Shown piece by piece: positions 1 to 5,803 of a DNA stretch of 5,803 nucleotides. Each line of letters starts with the position of its first letter. Position 1 is the stretch's first letter. Source of the DNA: Verrucomicrobiota bacterium (GTDB lineage Bacteria > Verrucomicrobiota > Verrucomicrobiia > Verrucomicrobiales > Verrucomicrobiaceae); contig JAEYUU010000508.1 of the NCBI GenBank assembly GCA_023429545.1, forward strand, positions 1 through 5,803, written 5' to 3'. The position numbers and the translations under genes were made by a program. The notes under the pieces were generated by a model that made no database searches, was not told the DNA's origin, and was given only the letters and a program-made list of their open reading frames with translations.

Positions 1-1
1 G

Positions 2-1375
2 GGCTACACGGATGTGCATTGCTTTGGCAGTCAGTATTATGAAACCCCCAACATCGACCGGCTGGCGGAGCAGGGCATGAAGCTTACCAGCTTTCACCAG
101 GCGCAGAATTGCCAGCCCACACGCGCGGCTCTGATGACGGGCCAGTATGCGCCACGCTCTGGTGTCTACACGGGCGGCGGCATTGACCGGTTCAACTGGC
201 GTTCGAGGCCGCTGCGTCCGGTGGACAATCTCAACGAGCTTCCCCTGGAGAAGAAGACGGTGGCGCAGTCGCTCAAGAGCGCAGGTTATGCCACCGGCAT
301 GTTCGGCAAGTGGCATCTCGGCAATGGCGAGGCTCATCATCCCGGTAAACGTGGGTTCGATGAAGCCATCGTTAGCATGGGGAAGCACTTCAACTTCGGC
401 ACGAACCCGAACGTCGAGATACCAGACAAGGACACCTATCTTGCGGATTTCCTCACCGGGAAGGCGGTGGACTTCATCACGCGCCACAAGGACAGGCCTT
501 TCTTCCTCTACCTGCCGCACTTCGGCGTGCATTCCCCCTTCCAGGCCAAGAAGGAACTGATTGAGCGCTTCAAGCCCAAGGCCGCTGCGGGCGGGCATCA
601 TGATCCCACGTATGCCGCGATGATTGCGAGTGTGGACGAAAGCGTGGGTCGCGTCATGGAGACGCTGGAGGAGCTCAAGCTCGCGGAGAATACAGTGCTC
701 ATCTTCACCAGCGACAACGGCGGTGTGGGCGGCTACGTGCGCGAGGGATTGAAGAAGGCGGGAGACATCACGGACAATGCCCCGTTGCGCAGTGGCAAGG
801 GCAGCCTTTATGAAGGCGGCACGCGGGTACCCTTCATCGTGCGCTGGCCCGGAGTGGTGAAGCCTGGCAGCACCTGCGCGGTGCCGGCCATTCATGTGGA
901 CATCTTTCCCACCCTGCTCGAAGTGGCCAAGGGCACCGCACCGGAGGGCCAGGTACTGGATGGCGAAAGCCTTGTGCCTCTTTTCCGTGATGGCGGTGCG
1001 AAGCTGAAGCGCGACGCCATCTTCCAGCATTTCCCCGGTTATCTCGGAGCTGGGGAGAACACCTGGCGTACCACACCTGTGGCCACCATCATCAGCGGCG
1101 ACTGGAAGCTGATGGAGTTCATGGAGGACAAGCGGGTGGAACTCTACAACCTCAAGGAGGATCTTGGTGAAACGAAGAACCTGGCCGCCATGGAGGCTGA
1201 AAGAGCCCACGCCTTGCTGAACAAGCTTCATGCCTGGCAACAGGACATCAAGGCGCCCGTGCCCACTGCAAACACGGAGCAGGGGCAGAAAGAGAGCCCC
1301 GGGGGAACGAAGAAGAAAAAGGCTGGCAAGGGCAGGAAAGCGGAAGCTCAGGGGCAGACGCAGAGGAATGAATGA
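2..1375 (+). CDS. Sulfatase (arylsulfatase A-like), 5' end outside window
   Basis: This is a formylglycine-dependent sulfatase that hydrolyses sulfate esters, probably on sulfated glycans. The reading frame is open from base 2 (GYTDV...) and continues upstream, so the GTG at 14 is an internal Val, not a start. The missing N-terminus should hold the metal-binding Asp pair and probably a signal peptide for export. Visible motifs, in order: ETPNIDRLAEQG; the active-site CQPTR (Cys codon 110-112), which fits the C-x-P-S/T-R pattern in which Cys is converted to formylglycine; GYATGMFGKWHLG (from 284), the second sulfatase signature with Lys and His; FGVHSPF (His codon 530-532); TSDNGG (Asp-Asn metal ligands at 713-718); and SGKGSLYEGGTRVPF (Lys codon 797-799). 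The C-terminal subdomain has GDWKLMEF and ELYNLKEDLGETKNL, typical of the family. It ends in a Lys-rich, low-complexity tail (1289-1372) and a TGA stop. The fold and key residues look intact. The natural substrate cannot be told from sequence. Confidence 0.96.
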   Translation, partial: GYTDVHCFGSQYYETPNIDRLAEQGMKLTSFHQAQNCQPTRAALMTGQYAPRSGVYTGGGIDRFNWRSRPLRPVDNLNELPLEKKTVAQSLKSAGYATGMFGKWHLGNGEAHHPGKRGFDEAIVSMGKHFNFGTNPNVEIPDKDTYLADFLTGKAVDFITRHKDRPFFLYLPHFGVHSPFQAKKELIERFKPKAAAGGHHDPTYAAMIASVDESVGRVMETLEELKLAENTVLIFTSDNGGVGGYVREGLKKAGDITDNAPLRSGKGSLYEGGTRVPFIVRWPGVVKPGSTCAVPAIHVDIFPTLLEVAKGTAPEGQVLDGESLVPLFRDGGAKLKRDAIFQHFPGYLGAGENTWRTTPVATIISGDWKLMEFMEDKRVELYNLKEDLGETKNLAAMEAERAHALLNKLHAWQQDIKAPVPTANTEQGQKESPGGTKKKKAGKGRKAEAQGQTQRNE

Positions 1376-1446
1376 ATCGCCGGTAGTGAAGTCTGTAGAC
1401 GTGGAGGACGTTTCTATTCGTCAATAGCGCTCTCCCAAACCAAACA

Positions 1447-1476
1447 AAAAGCCGCGCTGTCTCCAGCGCGGCTTTT
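1447..1476. terminator. Bidirectional intrinsic terminator between convergent genes
   Basis: The arms GCCGCGCTG (1451-1459) and CAGCGCGGC (1464-1472) pair perfectly around a TCTC loop. A flanking AAAA (1447-1450) and TTTT (1473-1476) extend the stem to 13 bp. On the plus strand the stem is followed by TTTTGCCTTTT. On the minus strand it is followed by TTTTTGTTTGG. It lies 71 bases after the sulfatase stop and 42 bases beyond the stop of the minus-strand Sel1 gene, so it can end transcription from both sides. Confidence 0.9.
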
Positions 1477-1518
1477 GCCTTTTAAGGTTGGATTCTTGAT
1501 TTCCCGAAGCTGTCGCGA

Positions 1519-3246
1519 TTAGCGAGAGCGGGGGGTGGTGGCTGGCTTGGCAGCAGGAGCCGCAGGAGCCGCAGGTGCCACAGGGGTCGCAGCGGGAGCA
1601 GCGGCGGCCGGATTGGCGGCTGCCTCTTGCTTGCGCTTGAGCTCTGCTTCACGACGCTCCACGTCGGCATCCGCTTTCTTCTTCTGATCCACCGTCAGCT
1701 TGGCAGCGGCCTCATCACGAGCGCTGGCGGCGAGCTGGTTCTTGGGATCGATGTTGGAAGCCTGCTTGAAGTACATGTAGGCGCGCTCAAGATTGGGCTT
1801 GGGCTGCTCGCCGGAAGGCACCATCAGACCGCGGAAGTAAAGGCTGCCGATGCGGAGGAGGGCCTCCATGCGCACGGCGTCGCTCGCGTTCGGCGAGTCT
1901 GCGGCATCATTGTAATGGCCACCTGCGGCAAAGAACTGCGAGATGGAGGCGTCCTTCTGGGGAACCAGGCCCATTTCGGTCACAATGCCATAGCTCAGGC
2001 TGCCATCTGGCAGGCCTGCAGCGGCGCTGCGGGCGAACCATCCGGCGGCGGCCACGGGATCCTTCTGGGTACCGGCACCATTGAGGTAGTACACACCCGT
2101 CTTCTGCATGCCGAAGGCAAGGCCGGAAATCGCCGACTGGAGATAGAGGGTGAATGCCTTGGTCATATCCCGATCCACGGCACGACCGGCTTCATAGAAG
2201 GCGCCCACGTTGTAGATGGCGAGGGGCACATTGTTCTGCGCGGCGAGGCGGTAGAGCTGGAGGGCGGCAGCGTCATTGCGCTGGATTTCGATTTTGTCGT
2301 CTCCAGGGACCAGGTCGATGCCACGGTCGTAGAAGCTGGCAAGGCGAAGCTGCGCGGCAGCGTCATTGCCCTGCACGGCCTTTTCATAGTACTCGAGGGC
2401 CTTCTTGAAGTCCTTGGGCATGCCGCCCAGACCGCCTTCGTAGAGCTCACCCATGGTGCGAAGACCGGCAGGATTGTTCTGGTCAGCGAGTTGCTGGAAC
2501 TTCTTCACCGCGAGGGCAGGATCCTTGGTGATCTGCTTGTCGCCGAGCTTGCCACCTTCAAAGAGGAGCGCGCCGATGTAGGTGAGGGCGTTGGCGTTGC
2601 CGGCGTCCGAGGCCTTCTGGAGGTAGGTCCAGGCCTTTTCATCATCCTTCTTATCAGGGCCACCGCCACCGGCATAGAACTGGGCGATTTCGAAGTCAGC
2701 CTGGCTGTCCTTTTCCTTGGAGGCGGCGTCCAGCAGCTTGAAGGCAGCATCCGCGTCCTTGGGTTCGCCAGCCATGCCACGGAGGTAGATGGCGGCCATG
2801 TTGCGGCGGGCGGCATTAAGGCCCTTGTCGGCAGCCTGCTTGATCCACTTGATGCCTTCTTTGGCCTTTTCGGGTTCCTGGCTGGAGGCGGCGAGGAGGA
2901 AGCCATAATTGTTCATGGCCTGGAGCTGGCCCTGATCGGCGGCCTTCTTGTAGTACTCCATCGCTTGCGCGGGACCATTCTGCTGGTTGCTCTGCTGCAG
3001 GAAAAGACCCACGGCGAACTGGGCGTCCTTATCCCCGGCGTCAGCCAGCGTCTTGATGTTGTTGATGACGTCCTGGAGGCCTTTGCCAGCGGGGGCCTGT
3101 TCGCCCTTGGCGGCGTAGGCCTGAGCGTCGGCCAGAGCCTGCACATTCTGGGTCATGGCGGGGCTTGGGCTCTTCCACTCAGCGGTGTCGAGGCCGAGCG
3201 CAGCCACCATGGCGGCCAGCTTGATGTTGATGATACTTTGCAGCAT
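1519..3246 (-). CDS. Sel1-like repeat (TPR-type) protein with Ala/Pro-rich tail
   Basis: The 575-residue protein is built mainly of Sel1-like repeats, the alpha-helical TPR relatives of about 36 residues that act as protein-binding scaffolds. Repeats start near residues 71, 107, 143, 180, 217, 258, 295, 340 and 376. A degenerate copy lies at 412-447 and another at 457-498. Typical cores are AMEYYKKAADQG, ALEYYEKAVQGN and AAGWFARSAAAG. Some repeats carry insertions, the longest in the repeat at 295-338. Residues 507-543 are highly charged and probably helical or coiled-coil. Residues 544-575 are an Ala/Pro tail ending PRSR. The chosen ATG (3244-3246) begins MLQSIINIKLAAMVAALGLD; this is weakly hydrophobic and not a convincing signal peptide, so cellular location is open. 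An in-frame ATG at 3309 would add 21 residues (MSACPARGSKEPP...) that do not look like protein. Neither start has a Shine-Dalgarno sequence. The gene is convergent with the sulfatase and divergent from the permease. The binding partner is unknown. Confidence 0.88.
   Translation of the reverse strand: MLQSIINIKLAAMVAALGLDTAEWKSPSPAMTQNVQALADAQAYAAKGEQAPAGKGLQDVINNIKTLADAGDKDAQFAVGLFLQQSNQQNGPAQAMEYYKKAADQGQLQAMNNYGFLLAASSQEPEKAKEGIKWIKQAADKGLNAARRNMAAIYLRGMAGEPKDADAAFKLLDAASKEKDSQADFEIAQFYAGGGGPDKKDDEKAWTYLQKASDAGNANALTYIGALLFEGGKLGDKQITKDPALAVKKFQQLADQNNPAGLRTMGELYEGGLGGMPKDFKKALEYYEKAVQGNDAAAQLRLASFYDRGIDLVPGDDKIEIQRNDAAALQLYRLAAQNNVPLAIYNVGAFYEAGRAVDRDMTKAFTLYLQSAISGLAFGMQKTGVYYLNGAGTQKDPVAAAGWFARSAAAGLPDGSLSYGIVTEMGLVPQKDASISQFFAAGGHYNDAADSPNASDAVRMEALLRIGSLYFRGLMVPSGEQPKPNLERAYMYFKQASNIDPKNQLAASARDEAAAKLTVDQKKKADADVERREAELKRKQEAAANPAAAAPAATPVAPAAPAAPAAKPATTPRSR
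1553..1579 (-). repeat. Three 9-base tandem repeats in the Sel1 gene tail
   Basis: The unit GCAGGAGCC occurs twice exactly (1553-1561 and 1562-1570) and once as GCAGGTGCC (1571-1579), read on the plus strand. On the coding strand the array encodes three Ala-Pro-Ala units in the C-terminal tail of the Sel1 protein. The array keeps the reading frame, so gain or loss of a unit would change tail length by three residues without a frameshift. Confidence 0.85.
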
Positions 3247-3445
3247 AGGTTTGGTTTGGATGAAATAATGAGGAGGCTCTTTTGACCCGCGAGCGGGGCA
3301 AGCGCTCATTTTTGGCGAAAAGGCTATTCTTGTGCAAGCATTTCTCTAAGAAACTGCAACATGTCCCCCTAGGACGGCAGGGGAGAGGAAAGGTGTGGAA
3401 TTTCCGTTGCATCCGCCCGGCGGGTGCTGCGACGATGGGAGACCG
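3247..3445. other. Divergent intergenic region, Sel1 gene and permease
   Basis: These roughly 200 bases must hold the promoters of the minus-strand Sel1 gene and of the plus-strand permease. I could not place a -35/-10 pair with acceptable spacing on either strand. An AT-richer core (about 3306-3355) is the likely promoter area. It contains two short palindromes, CTTGTGCAAG (3329-3338) and TTTCT-CTA-AGAAA (3341-3353), which are too short to call operators. The Sel1 leader next to its ATG is the C/A-rich sequence CCAAACCAAACCT, without a ribosome-binding site. Confidence 0.5.
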
Positions 3446-5170
3446 ATGGAATCCACGCTGCGAGCAACAATCGTCCAGGCCCGGGTCCACGGGGCGGCCC
3501 TTCGCCACCGGCTGAGGCATGGGATGGAGGAGGGGAGGCTGATGACGGTGACGATTGTCTCCTTCATGGCGCTGTACATGGTGGCCGCCTACGTGCTGGT
3601 GAATCAGGGGCTGCGCTTCGTACACAAGCTCCCGCTACTGGGGCCGCTGCTCACGGAGCGGATGCTTTTCCTGCTGTTTTTCTTCTTCTTCCTGATGCTG
3701 GTGATTTCGAACTCCGCAATCACGGGAATCAGCCTTTTCCGCAGGCAGGAGACGGGCTGGCACCTCAGCCTGCCCATGCCGCACAGCAGCATCGTGCTGT
3801 GGCGCACGGTGGAAGGGTTGCTGCTTTCAAGCTGGGGCCTCCTGCTGCTCAGTGCGCCGATCCTGGCGGCCTTTGGCAATGTACTGGAAGCGACGGTCTC
3901 CTTTTACGTGGTCAGCCTGCTGGCGGTGGTCGCGCTTATCTCCGTGGCTTCGAACATCAGCTCGTGGCTGCTGCTTTTCATCGTGCGTTGCTATCGTCCC
4001 TGGTGGTTGAAGCTGGCGGCGGTCGTGGGCGTGGTGCTTGTCTTCGTCATTTCCTGGCAGATCCGCGAGCAGCAGGGTGCCCGCCTGATTTCCGGTGACG
4101 TGGCCTCGAATGTGAACCAGCTGCTGCGTCACACAAAGATCTGCACGCATCCCCTCCTGCCCAGCTCGTGGGTGGCGGAGGTGGTCATCTCCAGCGGAAG
4201 GGGATTGCATGAAAGGTCCGCCTTGTACCTGCTCACCCTCGCCAGCTATGCCCTGGTGGTATGGCTGCTGACTCGGTGGCTGGCGGGCCGCTTCTTCTAC
4301 GACACATGGAACATGGCCATGGCGCGGATAGAGGGGCGCCAGATGGTTAAGGGGCAGAAAGTCTTCGGCAAACGCACCCACCGTGGCCTGCGCACACTGC
4401 TCTCCGGCCTGAAGGGGCAGACCCAGGCGCTGGTGATGAAAGATGTGCGCATTTTCCTCCGCGAGCCCATGCAGTGGGGTCAGTGCGCGCTGATCTTTGG
4501 GCTGCTTTTGGTCTACACATCGAACCTCCGGCACCTGAGCTACAATTACAAGGATGCGATGTGGAGTTCGATCACCAGCTATCTCAATCTCACCGTGTGC
4601 TGCCTCGCAATGTCCACGCTGAGCACGCGCTTTGTATTTCCGCAGTTCAGCATGGAGGGGCAGCGGCTGTGGATCCTCGGGCTCGCTCCCTTTCCCCTGA
4701 CGAAGGTGCTCAGTCAAAAGCTGTTTCTCAATATCGCTGTCGTAACTCCTGTGACCACGCTGCTGGTGATCATTTCGTCACTCAGCCTCAAGCTCACGAT
4801 GGAGCGTTCCGCGTTTTTCGTGATGGCGATCATCCTGCAAACGGTTGGCCTCAATGCACTCGCTCTGGCCCTGGGAGCGTTGCTGCCGAACTTCCGTGAG
4901 ACGAACTCCGCGAAGATCGTTTCCGGCTTCGGTGGCACATTGTGTCTCGTGCTGAGCTTTTTCTACATCGTGCTTACCGTGGGCATTCTGGTCGTGCCTG
5001 CCGTGCATCGCCACGCTTCTATGTCGAAGGGCATTGTGCTTCCTGAGTTGGGGCAAATGGAACTTGCGAGCTTGGGAGCAGTGGTCATACTAACAGTATT
5101 TTCCGGAGGGCTGCCGTACTTTTTCGCGTTCCACCGAACAAAACGATTGGCAAACTTAGGAAATCCGTAA
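3446..5170 (+). CDS. ABC-2-like multi-spanning permease
   Basis: This is an integral membrane protein of 574 residues from the chosen start, with about twelve hydrophobic segments. They lie near residues 34-53, 73-93, 123-143, 150-180, 187-204, 258-277, 343-358, 372-391, 426-446, 454-478, 495-520 and 541-563. A basic cytoplasmic stretch (about 278-340) divides the protein into two halves. Conserved-looking motifs are MKDVRIFLREPMQWGQ (331-346), EGQRLWILGLAPFPLTK (404-420) and ALGALLPNFRETNSAKIVSG (475-494). I recognise these from putative ABC exporter membrane subunits of the ABC-2 type. Such a subunit would work with a separate ATPase to move an unknown substrate or act on the envelope; no ATPase gene is in the window. 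The start is uncertain: GTG 3395, ATG 3446 and ATG 3542 share the frame. I chose 3446 because bases 3446-3541 have the G/C third-position bias of the gene and encode a basic helix (RHRLRHGMEEGRL) before the first membrane segment, whereas 3395-3445 looks less protein-like. The gene probably leads an operon with the coiled-coil gene 31 bases downstream. Confidence 0.85.
   Translation: MESTLRATIVQARVHGAALRHRLRHGMEEGRLMTVTIVSFMALYMVAAYVLVNQGLRFVHKLPLLGPLLTERMLFLLFFFFFLMLVISNSAITGISLFRRQETGWHLSLPMPHSSIVLWRTVEGLLLSSWGLLLLSAPILAAFGNVLEATVSFYVVSLLAVVALISVASNISSWLLLFIVRCYRPWWLKLAAVVGVVLVFVISWQIREQQGARLISGDVASNVNQLLRHTKICTHPLLPSSWVAEVVISSGRGLHERSALYLLTLASYALVVWLLTRWLAGRFFYDTWNMAMARIEGRQMVKGQKVFGKRTHRGLRTLLSGLKGQTQALVMKDVRIFLREPMQWGQCALIFGLLLVYTSNLRHLSYNYKDAMWSSITSYLNLTVCCLAMSTLSTRFVFPQFSMEGQRLWILGLAPFPLTKVLSQKLFLNIAVVTPVTTLLVIISSLSLKLTMERSAFFVMAIILQTVGLNALALALGALLPNFRETNSAKIVSGFGGTLCLVLSFFYIVLTVGILVVPAVHRHASMSKGIVLPELGQMELASLGAVVILTVFSGGLPYFFAFHRTKRLANLGNP
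3526..3538 (+). promoter_or_regulatory. Strong Shine-Dalgarno-like sequence inside permease 5' end
   Basis: GGAGGAGGGGAGG contains an exact AGGAGG (3528-3533) eight bases before the in-frame ATG at 3542, which would begin MTVTIVSFMALYM directly at the first membrane segment. It is the best ribosome-binding site of the three candidate permease starts. The others are GAGG (3385-3388) six bases before GTG 3395, and GGGAGA (3437-3442) only three bases before ATG 3446. The site may mark a true shorter start or a second internal start, or it may be chance from the Glu-Glu-Gly-Arg codons. Confidence 0.4.
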
Positions 5171-5176
5171 TACTCA

Positions 5177-5199
5177 GAGGAGCAAAACAATTGCTCCTC
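5177..5199 (+). promoter_or_regulatory. Hairpin sequestering the Shine-Dalgarno of the coiled-coil gene
   Basis: The arms GAGGAGCAA (5177-5185) and TTGCTCCTC (5191-5199) form a perfect 9-bp stem with a 5-base AACAA loop. The left arm contains GAGGAG, the only Shine-Dalgarno-like sequence before ATG 5202. The right arm carries the anti-Shine-Dalgarno-like CTCCTC and ends two bases before the ATG. No T-run follows the stem, which argues against an intrinsic terminator. The folded form would hide the ribosome-binding site. The unfolded form leaves GAGGAG about 19 bases from the ATG, longer than usual. Pairing is seen directly; the regulatory role is inferred. Confidence 0.6.
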
Positions 5200-5201
5200 C
5201 T

Positions 5202-5803
5202 ATGACGAAGGTTACCAGCTTCTTTGACGAACAGGACGCGCCTGAGCTTCGCTTCGAAGAGCCGGAGAACGCGCATCACAAGGCTCCGAAACGCGCAGCC
5301 AGCTATGCCGCTGCCGTCACCATGCCTGCGGTGGGTGTGTCCCCTGATTCCGGCGCCGAACTGAAGCACAAGCAGGCCATGGCGCTGAAGCTCCAGCAGG
5401 AATTGGATCGCACCCAGCGCGAAGCTCGCGAACTGGAGCTGCGCCAGCAGAAGGAAGATCGCTTTCATGATGGACGCCGCGACATGTGCGAGCGTCTGAG
5501 TCGCGGACTGGCCAAGCTTGATCGTGAACTGCACAACTCGCAGAAAGCCGTGGAGGAAATCTCCGTGGCCCGTGAAGTGTACCAGCATCATCTCGACACG
5601 CTGCGCAACATCTCGCCCGAAGCCATCAAGCAGACCCATGATGATGACACACTCGACCACGCAGTGGGCGCGGTGGAGGACGCAGAGGCGGAGTTCGCGA
5701 AGGCGAATCATCGTCTCGCCAGCGTGATGCCCGGTGTCGCACAGCAGGTGGGCGCGCCCGGTGGGCTGCCGCAGGATTTCGGCACGTGGTTCCGCATGGG
5801 CTT
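5202..5803 (+). CDS. Coiled-coil protein of unknown function, 3' end outside window
   Basis: An open frame runs from ATG 5202 to the window end (200 complete codons, no stop). Codon use is G/C-biased in the third position as in the neighbouring genes, so it is very likely a real gene. The N-terminus (MTKVTSFFDEQDAPELRFEE) is acidic and polar with no signal peptide or membrane segment. Residues about 20-50 look disordered (HHKAPKRAASYAAA). Residues about 52-135 are rich in Glu, Lys, Arg, Gln and Leu (LKLQQELDRTQREARELELR) and should form a coiled coil. A second acidic helical stretch follows at about 145-175 (LDHAVGAVEDAEAEFAKA). The visible part ends in a Gly/Pro linker and QDFGTWFRMG, perhaps the edge of another segment. 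The product is probably cytoplasmic. I do not recognise the family. It starts 31 bases after the permease stop on the same strand, so it is likely co-transcribed, and it is preceded by a hairpin over its ribosome-binding site. Confidence 0.85.
   Translation, partial: MTKVTSFFDEQDAPELRFEEPENAHHKAPKRAASYAAAVTMPAVGVSPDSGAELKHKQAMALKLQQELDRTQREARELELRQQKEDRFHDGRRDMCERLSRGLAKLDRELHNSQKAVEEISVAREVYQHHLDTLRNISPEAIKQTHDDDTLDHAVGAVEDAEAEFAKANHRLASVMPGVAQQVGAPGGLPQDFGTWFRMG

Noticed and set aside
14..16. GTG at 14 as the sulfatase start.
   Set aside because: The frame is open upstream to the window edge and reads GYTDV, which belongs to the conserved sulfatase N-terminal region, so the gene is truncated by the window.
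1368..1427. A possible 19-codon small gene overlapping the sulfatase stop (MNESPVVKSVDVEDVSIRQ).
   Set aside because: It is very short, has no separate ribosome-binding site and no recognisable feature; an ATG overlap with the stop region alone is not enough.
1627..3285. A 552-codon open frame on the plus strand, antisense to the Sel1 gene.
   Set aside because: It is a mirror of the Sel1 gene's codon bias. The minus-strand frame shows repeated Sel1 motifs, while this one gives a hydrophobic, Gly/His-rich protein with no recognisable domain or ribosome-binding site.
3312..3358. Promoter-like words TTGGCG, TATTCT and TTGTGC in the divergent region.
   Set aside because: No pair has near 17-base spacing with acceptable -35 and -10 matches on either strand.
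3677..3691. A TTT(TTC)4 tract encoding five Phe in the permease, considered as a phase-variation repeat.
   Set aside because: The tract is short and of trinucleotide units, so slippage would not shift the frame. A Phe run is ordinary in a membrane helix.
3827..4717. A 296-codon minus-strand open frame inside the permease gene.
   Set aside because: The plus strand encodes clear membrane segments and ABC-2-like motifs. The antisense product is His/Gln/Pro-rich with no domain, as expected of a shadow frame.
5085..5711. A 208-codon minus-strand open frame across the permease end and the coiled-coil gene.
   Set aside because: It runs antisense through the permease C-terminus, the hairpin and a coiled-coil frame with good codon bias, and shows no recognisable domain.

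Overview
The window is GC-rich bacterial DNA with strongly G/C-biased third codon positions. It holds four protein genes: two cut by the window edges (positions 1 and 5803) and two complete. No RNA gene, CRISPR array, insertion sequence or phage gene was seen. The best guess for the source is a Verrucomicrobiota bacterium, with Planctomycetota second. The sulfatase has the sequence style common in those phyla (GYTDV start, CQPTR active site, Lys-rich tail), the permease is of a kind I associate with the same group, and one gene lacks a Shine-Dalgarno sequence. This is an inference from protein style, not a database result.

Layout. Positions 2-1375 (+) carry the body and C-terminus of a formylglycine-dependent sulfatase whose N-terminus lies outside the window. 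Its 3' flank holds a strong bidirectional terminator hairpin (1447-1476), shared with the convergent gene on the minus strand. That gene (1519-3246, -) encodes a Sel1-like repeat protein with about ten to eleven repeats, a charged helical segment and an Ala/Pro tail. A divergent intergenic stretch of about 200 bases (3247-3445) separates it from the plus-strand genes. These are a polytopic ABC-2-like permease (about 3446-5170) and, 31 bases later, the start of a coiled-coil protein gene of unknown function (5202 to the window end). The last gene has no stop codon inside the window and is easily missed.

How the genes relate. The sulfatase is insulated by the terminator and is probably an independent catabolic gene acting on sulfated polysaccharides. 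The permease and the coiled-coil gene are close and co-directional, so probably co-transcribed. A perfect 9-bp hairpin between them overlaps the only good Shine-Dalgarno sequence of the second gene, which suggests translational control of that gene. The permease has no ATPase partner in the window. The Sel1 gene is divergent from the permease and may share regulation with it, but nothing in the sequence proves a joint function.

I see no clear novel defence or mobile system. The most interesting signals are the hairpin at 5177-5199, the unknown coiled-coil gene behind it, and the Sel1 protein with its tail.
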